Shown here: positions 1 to 7,402 of the stretch, in pieces
How positions within the stretch are numbered: position 1 is the first letter of the stretch
Layout: each line of letters starts with the position of its first letter
DNA from: Fusicatenibacter saccharivorans
Lineage (GTDB): Bacteria; Bacillota; Clostridia; Lachnospirales; Lachnospiraceae
Assembly: GCF_015557635.1 (NCBI RefSeq)
Contig: NZ_JADNOP010000002.1
Location: 124,001 to 188,000, forward strand
DNA length: 64,000 bases
Direction: 5' to 3'
Program-made: the position numbers and the translations under genes
The notes under the pieces: generated by a model
Told to the model about the DNA's origin: nothing
The model's input: only the letters and a program-made list of their open reading frames with translations
Database searches by the model: none

Positions 1-724
1 GGCGAAGCGTGATCCGGCAGTGACGGCCCGCTTTGACCGTCATATAGATCTGTAAATGCTCTTTCGGCCGCTCCTGGAGCCAGATTTTCTGGACGAAAGC
101 CCCGTTTTTCTTCATCTGGCGGCAGATTTTTTCCGAGAGCTCGTCCGGCAGACTGTTGAGGCTGTACAGATCACACGCGGCGCGGTCCATAATCCCGGCG
201 ACTTCACTTAACTGTTCTGCCACCACGCGGCGGCTCTCCGCCACACGCCCCGACCAGAGCGCCGTCTGGCGTTCCTGCTGGTAGCGGTTCCAGAACAGTT
301 CCAGAAAGCGGGAGCCGTTCAGGCAGGAGGCGTTCCATTCGCCTTTTGCACGGCTGATCTCGTCCTCATCCCCGTCGGCGATTGTCTGAAGAAGTTCCTG
401 GCACCGCTCGCGCGTCAGGTTTCCGTACTGCTCCCAGCACCACGACGCCTTCGCACAGCGGCTGCAGACTTCCTGCTGTTCTTTTTCCAGAATCTTGTCC
501 ACCCGGCCCATCTCCGGCATCACACTTTTTGACGGCATCTGATAAAAGCTCTCTGCCAGAACGCGGAACGAATCGGCGTAGTGCTCCATCTGCAGTTTCT
601 GCGGATGATTGTCATAGACGGCCGCTTCCCGGCGGCTTCTTCTGGCTTCCAAAAAAATTTTAGCCATGTCCCCTGCTGACAGCAATGCGCCGATCAGGAA
701 CATGGCAATGATCCACTCCGGCAT
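1..724 (-). CDS. spoIIE: SpoIIE-like sporulation phosphatase, N-terminal part (runs off window)
   Basis: The visible 241 codons begin at an ATG preceded by a strong AGGAGG-type ribosome site. They encode one short hydrophobic segment (residues 3-17), a basic stretch, then a cysteine pattern (C87, C90, C96-W97) and the conserved ERCQELL and FWNRYQQERQTALW regions that resemble the central part of SpoIIE. SpoIIE dephosphorylates SpoIIAA and so activates the forespore factor SigF; its PP2C domain would lie outside the window. The position after divIC matches Bacillus, where spoIIE lies near divIC. Unusually, the ten-helix membrane region of classical SpoIIE is missing: only 74 bases separate this start from the divIC stop, and the frame upstream closes at a TGA. 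A Spo0A-box-like AGTCGAA lies in the 3' end of divIC (803-809). Confidence 0.7.
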   Translation of the reverse strand, partial: MPEWIIAMFLIGALLSAGDMAKIFLEARRSRREAAVYDNHPQKLQMEHYADSFRVLAESFYQMPSKSVMPEMGRVDKILEKEQQEVCSRCAKASWCWEQYGNLTRERCQELLQTIADGDEDEISRAKGEWNASCLNGSRFLELFWNRYQQERQTALWSGRVAESRRVVAEQLSEVAGIMDRAACDLYSLNSLPDELSEKICRQMKKNGAFVQKIWLQERPKEHLQIYMTVKAGRHCRITLR

Positions 725-798
725 GTTCCGCTCCTCCTCTCTTTGTTCTGGACTTCAAAGGGGACTGCGAAATCATGCCCTTTCTTTATCTGTTTTGT

Positions 799-1128
799 TT
801 ATTTCGACTGGGATTCTTTAAATAAAATCTCATTATCCTTTACCATGCCAAGTTTTTCTCTTGCCGTTTTTTCTATGTACTCATCGGTTTGCATGTATTC
901 TTTCAAGGCGGTAATATCATCGGTGCGCTGCTTCTCCTCTTCAATCTGGCTGTCCAGACTGGAAAGACGGGATGCATTTGCATTGACCTTCTGCTGAAGG
1001 CTGATTCCCTTTACGGTAAGGACTGCAACCAGGCAGCACAGGACTACGGTAATTGAGAACTCTGTTGTACGGCTCTTCTTTCTGACTTTTTTCTTTCGGC
1101 CAGAATTCTTTTCTTCCCTTTCTTTCAT
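799..1128 (-). CDS. divIC: Septum formation initiator DivIC/FtsB-family protein
   Basis: A 109-residue bitopic protein: a very basic cytoplasmic N-terminus (residues 1-20), one membrane helix (about 24-44), then a coiled coil (about 46-80) and the short conserved end with TAREKLGMVKDNEILF. This is the DivIC/FtsB architecture of the FtsL-DivIB-DivIC divisome complex, which acts at the septum. It lies between yabQ and the SpoIIE-like gene, the order also known from Bacillus. It reads from ATG with an AAAGAAAAG sequence upstream, a weak ribosome site. Confidence 0.9.
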   Translation of the reverse strand: MKEREEKNSGRKKKVRKKSRTTEFSITVVLCCLVAVLTVKGISLQQKVNANASRLSSLDSQIEEEKQRTDDITALKEYMQTDEYIEKTAREKLGMVKDNEILFKESQSK

Positions 1129-1228
1129 TCTTTTCTTTACCCTTGCTTTCTATTTTCCAACCGTCTGCAGCCAAACTATCTGTTGTTTTTCGTCCGCAGA
1201 CTTGTTTCTTTTGTTCTTACATGTGTAG

Positions 1229-1636
1229 TTACATCTTACCGTTCTTCCCATGAAATTTCAACCTTTTTCTCCGTTTTTTCATACTTTTTACCAGCCATTT
1301 TCCTGGAAAAGCGAGGATTCGCCCTGCTTTTTTGATTCCCTTTGCCAGAAGTTCCGGAAGAAAGCGTCCAAACGATGCGTGGTACAATGCAGCGCCCCCA
1401 AGGATGCCGCCAAACAGATACCCGCGGAGAACGCCGCTGTTCTCTCCGTAAATCCGTACAAACAGATACAGCGCTGCCGCAATCCAGTAGCAGAGGTCCT
1501 CTGCAGATACCGCCGCATGGCTGTGGCGGATCAGTTTCCGCGCTGTCTTAATCAGATCGTACCAGAACCCCAGGACTGCCCCCTGCCAGATGGAACAAGC
1601 GAACAGAATCAGCTCCCGGGTGACATACGCACTCAT
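1229..1636 (-). CDS. yabQ: Spore cortex protein YabQ
   Basis: A 135-residue protein with an N-terminal helix rich in WQGAVLGFWYDLIK, further membrane segments near residues 47-60 and 68-90, and a strongly basic tail. The length and the first-helix pattern fit YabQ, a mother-cell membrane protein needed for cortex formation in Bacillus. It starts 2 bases after the yabP stop, so the two genes are almost certainly co-transcribed. About 100 bases without a gene follow before divIC. Confidence 0.85.
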   Translation of the reverse strand: MSAYVTRELILFACSIWQGAVLGFWYDLIKTARKLIRHSHAAVSAEDLCYWIAAALYLFVRIYGENSGVLRGYLFGGILGGAALYHASFGRFLPELLAKGIKKAGRILAFPGKWLVKSMKKRRKRLKFHGKNGKM

Positions 1637-1638
1637 TT

Positions 1639-1917
1639 TTACCGGAACAGCCGCGCAAGCGCAGACCCCTTCTTCTGCAGCGGCCCATGTTCCGTATAGA
1701 CCAGGCTGTCGATGCTGCCTTCGATATCCGCCTCTCCCTTTTCCAGCTCCAGGCGGCCCACATGCAGCTCTTTTCCGCGGATGGTAAGAACACCGCAGAC
1801 GGTCACGAGCAGAACTTCGTTCTCATCAAAGCTTTTCACATCCTGCACGCCGCCAAGAGAAAGTGTTTTCCGCTGTTCCAGTAAAAGGCGGTGCGCCTGT
1901 TCGTTCATCTCCCCCAT
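1639..1917 (-). CDS. yabP: Sporulation protein YabP
   Basis: A 92-residue protein of the YabP/YqfC family, with the beta-rich core NRKTLSLGGVQDVKSFDE-like pattern followed by LLVTVCGVLTIRGKELHVGRLELEKGEADIEG. The ORF is open for 28 more codons upstream, but the start at 1917 has a GGAGG ribosome site about 8 bases ahead and fits the family length. A SigE-like promoter lies 34 bases upstream, so mother-cell expression together with yabQ is likely. The family is required for sporulation but its biochemical role is not known. Confidence 0.88.
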   Translation of the reverse strand: MGEMNEQAHRLLLEQRKTLSLGGVQDVKSFDENEVLLVTVCGVLTIRGKELHVGRLELEKGEADIEGSIDSLVYTEHGPLQKKGSALARLFR

Positions 1918-1950
1918 GCAAAAAACCTCCATACAATGGTCTATACACCC

Positions 1951-1978
1951 ATTATATGAAGGTTTTCTCTTTTTATTC
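1951..1978 (-). promoter_or_regulatory. Candidate SigE promoter of yabPQ
   Basis: On the minus strand GAATAAA (1972-1978) and CATATAAT (1951-1958) are separated by 13 bases. They match the SigE consensus (KMATATW and CATACAHT) at 6 of 7 and 7 of 8 positions. Bacillus yabP is a SigE gene, which supports the reading. Confidence 0.55.
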
Positions 1979-2004
1979 GCTGCACATGAATCCTGCCGCA
2001 CTTC

Positions 2005-2244
2005 TTATAAGTAGCGGTAAAGCTCCTGTGCTTCTTCTTTTTTCACGGTTTCCTGCACATTCAGCACTTCTACCCTGACGGATTTACTTCCGAACTGAAT
2101 TTCCAGTACATCTCCTGCCTTGACCTGTGCGGATGCTTTTGCCGGTCTGTCGTTGACGAGGACACGGCCTGCATCACAGGCTTCATTGGCTACGGTACGC
2201 CGCTTGATCAGTCTTGATACTTTTAAAAATTTATCTAAGCGCAT
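2005..2244 (-). CDS. rqcP: S4-domain RNA-binding protein RqcP (YabO/Hsp15 family)
   Basis: A 79-residue protein made almost wholly of an S4 domain: MRLDKFLKVSRLIKRRTVANEAC, the GRVLVNDRPAKAS turn and VKAGDVLEI. Its size and its place between hup and yabP match YabO, now RqcP, which binds the obstructed 50S subunit and works with RqcH to add C-terminal alanine tails to stalled nascent chains. It follows hup by 10 bases and should be on the same transcript. Confidence 0.88.
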   Translation of the reverse strand: MRLDKFLKVSRLIKRRTVANEACDAGRVLVNDRPAKASAQVKAGDVLEIQFGSKSVRVEVLNVQETVKKEEAQELYRYL

Positions 2245-2254
2245 AGATTTTTAC

Positions 2255-2527
2255 TTAGTTCATCATGTCCTTTAAAGCTTTTCCTGCTTTGAATTTCGGA
2301 GTTTTGGAAGCTTTGATTTCCATGGTCTCGCCAGTCTGCGGATTTCTTCCTTCTCTTGCTGCTCTTTCGGATACTTCGAAGGTACCAAAGCCTACCAGCT
2401 GAACTTTCTCACCTTTCTTTAATTCTTCAGATACTACATCGATAAATGCTTTTAAAGCAGCCTCTGCATCTTTTTTGGATAAATTTGTCTGCTCAGCCAT
2501 AGCTGCAACTAATTCTGTTTTGTTCAT
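2255..2527 (-). CDS. hup: HU-family nucleoid protein
   Basis: A 90-residue DNA-bending protein with the full HU layout: the helical [12 protein letters not shown] start, [11 protein letters not shown], the DNA-binding arm with GRNPQTGE (about residues 61-68) and the [13 protein letters not shown] end. The dimer wraps and bends DNA and compacts the nucleoid. A strong vegetative promoter sits about 145 bases upstream. The downstream rqcP gene probably shares this promoter. Confidence 0.95.
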   Translation of the reverse strand: MNKTELVAAMAEQTNLSKKDAEAALKAFIDVVSEELKKGEKVQLVGFGTFEVSERAAREGRNPQTGETMEIKASKTPKFKAGKALKDMMN

Positions 2528-2669
2528 GAGTTTTACTCCTCCTGTATCTTACATTTGTTTTTTACATGGTACGCGGGCCCGCTGATACACACGACCTGCC
2601 CTGCCGGCTGTTTTTCTTCCGGATGATCAGTCTGTTACGTTGACCGGCTTTTTCGCGTAGCTGTATATA

Positions 2670-2698
2670 TTTATATACTAATGCGTCTCTCTTGTCAA
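2670..2698 (-). promoter_or_regulatory. SigA promoter of hup
   Basis: The minus strand has a perfect TTGACA (2693-2698), a 17-base spacer and TATAAA (2670-2675). The hup start lies about 143 bases downstream, so the leader is fairly long. The rest of the 2528-2768 gap shows no convincing gene. Confidence 0.85.
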
Positions 2699-2768
2699 GA
2701 AAAAAGTCCCCCATACCAGCGGTTTTATGGCGATTTCTGCCCAAAACAGACTCTTTTCCACCGCACGG

Positions 2769-3746
2769 TTAAAAGAAGGATCCCTTAACAAACCGCAGCC
2801 AGTCTGCCTGCTGCGCATTGAGTGTTTTTAGTTTCTCCGTATTCCGCCCGGATATCCACGATTTTCTGCTTCCGTAGTAGCGGTTTGCCAGTTTCCAGTA
2901 TTTCCACGGATAGGAAAGATAGAGGCGGAGTGTCTCGATTTCCCCCTCATCGAGCGGCCGTCTGGCGCTGTAGGCGTTTAAAATCCGTTCTGCCGCGCGC
3001 TCGCTCCAGCCGTGTTTTTCCAGAATTTTCCGCATAAAATAGCCAAGATCTGCCACCTGGAGATCGAAGTTCCACTTGTCGAAATTGACCGCCGTTTCGC
3101 CTCTGCCGTTTTCCAGCAGAATATTGTGCTGGCTGAATTCCCCGTGGCAGACGGCGCCTTCTTCGTCCGCCCGCTGCCGCAGTTTTTCATAGGAAGAAGC
3201 TTTCATTTCCGCGGCCGCCCGCTCTCCCTGTTCCAGATACGGACCGGCGCTTGCCAGCAGCAGTTTTTCGAACTCATTTTTCTTCTTTTTTGTCTGCAAA
3301 TACTTTCGGATCTTTCGAATTTCCACATTGTGGCGGATGCACTCCTCCACGATGGATTTCCTCCGGTATTCCATTTTCACCGGCAGATGAGCTGCCGTAT
3401 GTAGCCGCGCCAGCGCGTCCGAGGCGCGGATAAGATCCTCACTGTTTCCCGTCTCACATTCCCGGCCCGGGTACCAGTTCCGCACAATGTACGTTCCTCC
3501 GTCGTCCCCGCGCGTTGCAAGCGCTCCCTCTTCGTTCCGCAGAATCTGATCGCACCGCAGGAGCCCCGACTCCGTGATGCGGCACTGTAGAAGATACCGC
3601 TGCTCCAGTTTTTCCGCCGCCGTCCCGAACTCGCTGATCAGCTTATCCCCCTGTTCGGTGTGGCACAATAAAGCGCCCCGCACCCGCATTGTGCCGGAAG
3701 CCGTAAGACCGTAATGGGACAGCACACTCAATCCATAATCATACAA
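2769..3746 (-). CDS. CotS-family spore coat protein (kinase-like fold)
   Basis: A protein of about 325 residues with an aminoglycoside-phosphotransferase-like fold as in CotS, YutH and YtaA. The catalytic-loop-like CHGEFSQHNILL and the following NFDKWNFDLQVADLGYFMRKILEKHGW are hallmarks of this spore coat group. The frame is open to a GTG at 3788, but that codon has no ribosome site. A TTG at 3746 follows GGAAAGGAG by 8 bases, and the candidate SigE promoter would start transcription between the two codons, so I place the start at the TTG. Coat association is inferred from the family; no substrate is known. Confidence 0.7.
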   Translation of the reverse strand: MYDYGLSVLSHYGLTASGTMRVRGALLCHTEQGDKLISEFGTAAEKLEQRYLLQCRITESGLLRCDQILRNEEGALATRGDDGGTYIVRNWYPGRECETGNSEDLIRASDALARLHTAAHLPVKMEYRRKSIVEECIRHNVEIRKIRKYLQTKKKKNEFEKLLLASAGPYLEQGERAAAEMKASSYEKLRQRADEEGAVCHGEFSQHNILLENGRGETAVNFDKWNFDLQVADLGYFMRKILEKHGWSERAAERILNAYSARRPLDEGEIETLRLYLSYPWKYWKLANRYYGSRKSWISGRNTEKLKTLNAQQADWLRFVKGSFF

Positions 3747-3793
3747 GAGCCTGACTCCTTTCCCTGTTGTGATCGTTTTTGGGGTCACGATTC

Positions 3794-3822
3794 AATGTAT
3801 GCGTATCCGCCCTGTGCCATGC
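3794..3822 (-). promoter_or_regulatory. Candidate SigE promoter of the CotS-like gene
   Basis: CATACATT (3794-3801, minus strand) fits the SigE -10 consensus at all positions. GCATGGC (3816-3822), 14 bases upstream, is only a partial -35 match (4 of 7). It agrees with a mother-cell coat gene and with a start at 3746. Confidence 0.4.
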
Positions 3823-3929
3823 ATACTGGTTTCTGTTTTTTCTTTCATCCCAAAAGCAATGTTGAAAGTGTTTTCTTTTTCTCTTATTTTATTGTTTTTA
3901 ATTTCACCGCATGGTAAAATATTCCAAAC

Positions 3930-3958
3930 TTGACAGGATGAAAAACACCTGTTATGGG
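3930..3958 (+). promoter_or_regulatory. Promoter of the GH20 gene
   Basis: TTGACA (3930-3935), a 17-base spacer and TATGGG (3953-3958) preceded by TGT. The -35 is perfect and the -10 is weak, so activation or partial repression is possible. The GH20 ATG follows 37 bases later with an AAGGAGG ribosome site. Confidence 0.55.
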
Positions 3959-3994
3959 GTTCTCTAAAATCATTTTATTTTAAGGAGGGTTTTT

Positions 3995-5860
3995 ATGATT
4001 TTCTTACCACAGCCATCTTCCCTTTCCTACGGAGAGGGCACCTTTACAATTCACTATGACAGCCGCATTTTTCTCGATTCCGAGAGCCCGGCTGAGCTTT
4101 TTTCTGCAGCACAGCTTCTGCAGCAGGAGATTGAGACACAGACGGGATTCCGTCCTGCCATCTGCCGCCGTCATCAGCCGGTGGGATCACACCTGATCTA
4201 TCTGACTGCCTCTCCGGAATTATCCCGTGAGGCTTATACCCTCGCTGTCACACCGAAAAACATCACGATCTGCGGATCTCTGGAAAGCGGCGTTCTCTAC
4301 GGCGTGCAGACACTCCGTCAGATGATCCGCCAGGCAGGTGCTGTTCTTCCAACCGTCCTGATCTCCGACAAACCGGCCATGGAAAACCGCGGCTTCTACC
4401 ACGATGCGACCCGCGGACGTGTTCCGACGCTTTCCTATCTGAAACAGCTTGCCGACACCTTGAGCTTCTATAAAATCAATCAGCTTCAGCTCTACATCGA
4501 GCACAGCTATCTCTTCGACGATCTGACCGAGATGTGGCGCGACGATACGCCGCTCACTGCAGAGGACATCCTCGAGCTGGACCGCTACTGCAAGGGACTT
4601 GGCATTGATCTCGTTCCGTCGCTTGCAAGCTTCGGCCATCTGTACAAGCTGCTCTGCACGAAATCGTATGCACATCTGTGTGAACTGGAAGGCTCTGCTT
4701 CGGCTCCGTTCTCCTTCTATGACCGCCAGGCGCACCATACGCTCGATATCACAAACCCGGAGAGCCTCTCCCTTGCCAAACACATTCTTTCCGAATATAT
4801 GCAGCTCTTCTCCTCGAAGTATTTCAATCTCTGCGCGGATGAAACGTTTGACCTTGGAAAAGGGGCTTCCCGCGCACTCGCCGAGGAAAAGGGAACCACC
4901 GTCATCTACACCGAGTTTGTGACAGAGCTTGCCAACTATATCACTGAATCCGGCCGCACGCCGATGTTCTGGAGTGATGTCATCAGCCAGGAGCCGGAAG
5001 TTTATCATCTCCTGCCGAAGAACCTGATCTGCCTCCACTGGGATTATGCGTCAAATGTTTCATCGGAGCGTCTGACCCGCCTTGCCAATTCCGGTGCCGA
5101 GCATCTGTATGTATGCCCGGGCGTACAGGGATGGAACCAGCTCATCAACAAGTATCATGAGGCGTATGAAAACATTTCCAGAATGGCGCGCTACGGCCAC
5201 GAATGCCATGCGATGGGACTTCTGAACACTGACTGGGGCGATTACGGCCACATCAATCACCCGGACTTCTCCCGCATCGGCATGATCTACGGCGCGGCGT
5301 TCTCCTGGAATGCAGACATTCTGCCGGAGGAGGAAATCAACCGCCAGATTTCCGTGCTGGAATTTGGTGATGCTTCCGGAAAACTCGTTTCCGTGCTCGA
5401 TCTTCTCTGCCATCAGGATGCGTATCCGTGGCGCACTGCCGTTATGGTACAGGAAGCACTCGAACTGCATCAGGACAAAGAAGAGGCTGCCGAACTGCTC
5501 CGCTCCTGCGCGGAAGGTGATGCGGATGCAGCAAATGCTTCGATCGACGCGCTCTGCGCCGTTCTGTACGAGAAAGCCGGCACCGTCCGCCCGGAGAACC
5601 GTCCGATGATCTATGCGTACCTGCTCGCCGCAGACGGCCTGAAAGTGCTGAACCGCCTGCTGCCGTTCCTGCGCGCTTCCCTTCTTTCCGAGGGCACTCT
5701 GCCGGAGAAAGAAGACTGTTTTGCACTCGCCGGAGATCTCGAACGGTGGCTGCACAGCTATAAAGAGCTGTGGCGCACCGTCTCCAAGGAGAGTGAACTG
5801 TACCGCATTGCCCATGTGTTCTGCTGGTATGCGGATCTGCTGCGTGATCTGAACGCATAA
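3995..5860 (+). CDS. GH20 beta-N-acetylhexosaminidase, cytosolic
   Basis: A 621-residue enzyme with the GH20 arrangement: an alpha/beta GH20b-like domain (about residues 1-125) and a TIM-barrel domain starting at NRGFYHDATRGRVP. The catalytic Asp-Glu pair is D282-E283 in FNLCADETFDLGKG; the Asp holds the substrate N-acetyl group and the Glu is the acid/base. No signal peptide is present, so it should release GlcNAc or GalNAc from imported oligosaccharides in the cytosol. It stands alone between its own promoter and a terminator, with no adjacent transporter. The exact linkage cannot be read from sequence. Confidence 0.88.
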   Translation: MIFLPQPSSLSYGEGTFTIHYDSRIFLDSESPAELFSAAQLLQQEIETQTGFRPAICRRHQPVGSHLIYLTASPELSREAYTLAVTPKNITICGSLESGVLYGVQTLRQMIRQAGAVLPTVLISDKPAMENRGFYHDATRGRVPTLSYLKQLADTLSFYKINQLQLYIEHSYLFDDLTEMWRDDTPLTAEDILELDRYCKGLGIDLVPSLASFGHLYKLLCTKSYAHLCELEGSASAPFSFYDRQAHHTLDITNPESLSLAKHILSEYMQLFSSKYFNLCADETFDLGKGASRALAEEKGTTVIYTEFVTELANYITESGRTPMFWSDVISQEPEVYHLLPKNLICLHWDYASNVSSERLTRLANSGAEHLYVCPGVQGWNQLINKYHEAYENISRMARYGHECHAMGLLNTDWGDYGHINHPDFSRIGMIYGAAFSWNADILPEEEINRQISVLEFGDASGKLVSVLDLLCHQDAYPWRTAVMVQEALELHQDKEEAAELLRSCAEGDADAANASIDALCAVLYEKAGTVRPENRPMIYAYLLAADGLKVLNRLLPFLRASLLSEGTLPEKEDCFALAGDLERWLHSYKELWRTVSKESELYRIAHVFCWYADLLRDLNA

Positions 5861-5876
5861 AACCAGCAAAAAACAA

Positions 5877-5916
5877 AAGAGAGCCGGGGACGGATTGTTC
5901 TGTCCCCGGCTCTCTT
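5877..5916. terminator. Bidirectional terminator between GH20 and cca
   Basis: A perfect 15-bp stem (5877-5891 with 5902-5916) and a 10-base loop. It is flanked by an A-rich run on the left and TTGTTT on the right, so it can end transcripts from both convergent genes. Confidence 0.85.
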
Positions 5917-5932
5917 GTTTGCCGTTTTGGCT

Positions 5933-7261
5933 TTACAGCAGTGTTTTTACGTACTCTGTCAGGTATTCTTTTGTATTCTTCGCCGGATCTTTCATCACTT
6001 CTTCCAGCGCCGCGTTCAGGCATTCGCCGATTTTCGGGCCTTTTGGGACACCGAGTTCCATCAGATCTTTGCCGGAAACGGCCAGCGTTTTCAACGTAAA
6101 GCAGTCGCCGTTATCGAGAATTTCTCTGACGCACTCCCTTACCTTCCCGATCCGTTCCAGGGTTTCCTCCCGCTGGTACAGGCTTTTGGCCATCGTATCG
6201 GCTTCCTGCACGATCATCAGTTTTTCGAACAGCTCCGGGCCGAGTTTGTTCAGAATACGGCGGATCACCGGTTTCTCCGGAGCCATGCGGCAGTCATGCC
6301 AGCGGATCAATGCTGCGACCTGGCGGATGGTTTCGTTGTCGAATTTCAGACGGCGCAGAATCGCTTTCGCCATTTTCTCCCCCGCCGGTGCGTGGCCTTT
6401 AAAATGATCGATGCCGGCCTCATCCGTTGTGCGGCACGCCGGTTTTGCAATGTCGTGGAGCAGCATCGTCCAGCGCAGAATCGGATCTGCCGGAACGTGC
6501 TGCAGAGCGGCAATCGTGTGCTCACCGACATTATAGCAGTGGTGCGGATTGTTCTGCGGCGTTTTCATCAGTTCATCAAACTCCGGCAGCACAATTTTTG
6601 TAATACCCGCCTCATAGACGGCCTCCATGTACTCCGGCCGCTTCGAGATCAGCAGTTTATTCAGTTCCACACGGATCCGCTCGGCGCTGATTTTTTCAAG
6701 CGTCGGCGCGAGTGCTATGATGGCATCCAGTGTTGCCGGATCGAGTTTGAAGCCGAGCTGTGCGGAAAAGCGGAGGGCACGCAGGATCCGCAGTGCATCC
6801 TCACTGAACCGCTCGGTCGGATTTCCGACACAGCGGATGACTTTGCGCTGTAAATCCCTGATTCCATCGAACAGATCCACAAGCCCCTCTTCGTTGTTGT
6901 ATGCCATCGCATTGATCGTAAAATCACGGCGGCGCAGATCCTCGGCGAGGCTGGAGGTAAAGACCACTTCTTTCGGATGGCGGCCGTCCTCATACTCTCC
7001 GTCGATGCGGTACGTCGTGACCTCGTGCGCGCCGCTTCCGGCCAGAACTGTTACCGTTCCGTGCTCCAGTCCCGTATCCACGGTGCGGTCAAAAATTTCT
7101 TTTACCTGCTGTGGGGAAGCAGAGGTTGTAATATCCCAGTCGTCCGGCTCCCGCGCAAGAATCGTATCGCGCACACAGCCTCCGACCGCGTACGCCTCGA
7201 AGCCTTTCGCATGCAGGGAATCGATTACCATATTTACGCTTGGCGGCATTTTTATCTTCAA
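5933..7261 (-). CDS. cca: CCA-adding tRNA nucleotidyltransferase
   Basis: A 442-residue class II nucleotidyltransferase. The head domain has YAVGGCVRDTIL, the metal-binding DDWDITTSA, and RRRDFTINAMA followed by the DLFDG motif; the neck has RFSEDALRILRALRFSAQLGF. A C-terminal HD domain is present (MLLHDIAKP and RWHD). It adds or repairs the 3' CCA of tRNAs. The HD domain gives some members phosphohydrolase activity, which is inference here. The gene is transcribed alone and divergently from the AI-2E permease. Confidence 0.93.
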   Translation of the reverse strand: MKIKMPPSVNMVIDSLHAKGFEAYAVGGCVRDTILAREPDDWDITTSASPQQVKEIFDRTVDTGLEHGTVTVLAGSGAHEVTTYRIDGEYEDGRHPKEVVFTSSLAEDLRRRDFTINAMAYNNEEGLVDLFDGIRDLQRKVIRCVGNPTERFSEDALRILRALRFSAQLGFKLDPATLDAIIALAPTLEKISAERIRVELNKLLISKRPEYMEAVYEAGITKIVLPEFDELMKTPQNNPHHCYNVGEHTIAALQHVPADPILRWTMLLHDIAKPACRTTDEAGIDHFKGHAPAGEKMAKAILRRLKFDNETIRQVAALIRWHDCRMAPEKPVIRRILNKLGPELFEKLMIVQEADTMAKSLYQREETLERIGKVRECVREILDNGDCFTLKTLAVSGKDLMELGVPKGPKIGECLNAALEEVMKDPAKNTKEYLTEYVKTLL

Positions 7262-7295
7262 ATTTGTTATCTCCTTTTTCTAAATCTGCTTTTCC

Positions 7296-7324
7296 AGTAT
7301 AGCAGTTTCCTTTTTCTACCGCAA
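7296..7324 (-). promoter_or_regulatory. Promoter of cca
   Basis: Minus strand TTGCGG (7319-7324), 17-base spacer, TATACT (7296-7301), about 35 bases before the cca start. Confidence 0.6.
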
Positions 7325-7336
7325 GTGTGGTTGCGG

Positions 7337-7365
7337 TTGTATTTTGGGGATTGCATGTGTATAAT
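7337..7365 (+). promoter_or_regulatory. Promoter of the AI-2E-type permease gene
   Basis: TTGTAT (7337-7342), 17-base spacer and a perfect TATAAT (7360-7365). It lies back to back with the cca promoter and about 38 bases before the ATG at 7403. Confidence 0.75.
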
Positions 7366-7402
7366 AGAGGTTAATAAAATTCGAAAGGGGATTTACATTT
7401 TT

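Noticed and set aside
1129-1228. Possible hairpin (CTGCGGAC / CTGCAGACGG) between yabQ and divIC
   Set aside because: The pairing is short and interrupted, and no T-run follows.
2562-2744. 60-codon ORF on the minus strand upstream of hup
   Set aside because: It overlaps the hup promoter and leader, has no ribosome site and no recognisable pattern.
4220-5869. Two long minus-strand ORFs opposite the GH20 gene
   Set aside because: They lack ribosome sites and domain motifs; the plus strand encodes a complete GH20 enzyme.
6977-7402. N-terminal extension of the AI-2E permease frame
   Set aside because: It runs antisense through cca and precedes the promoter; the ATG at 7403 has a good ribosome site.
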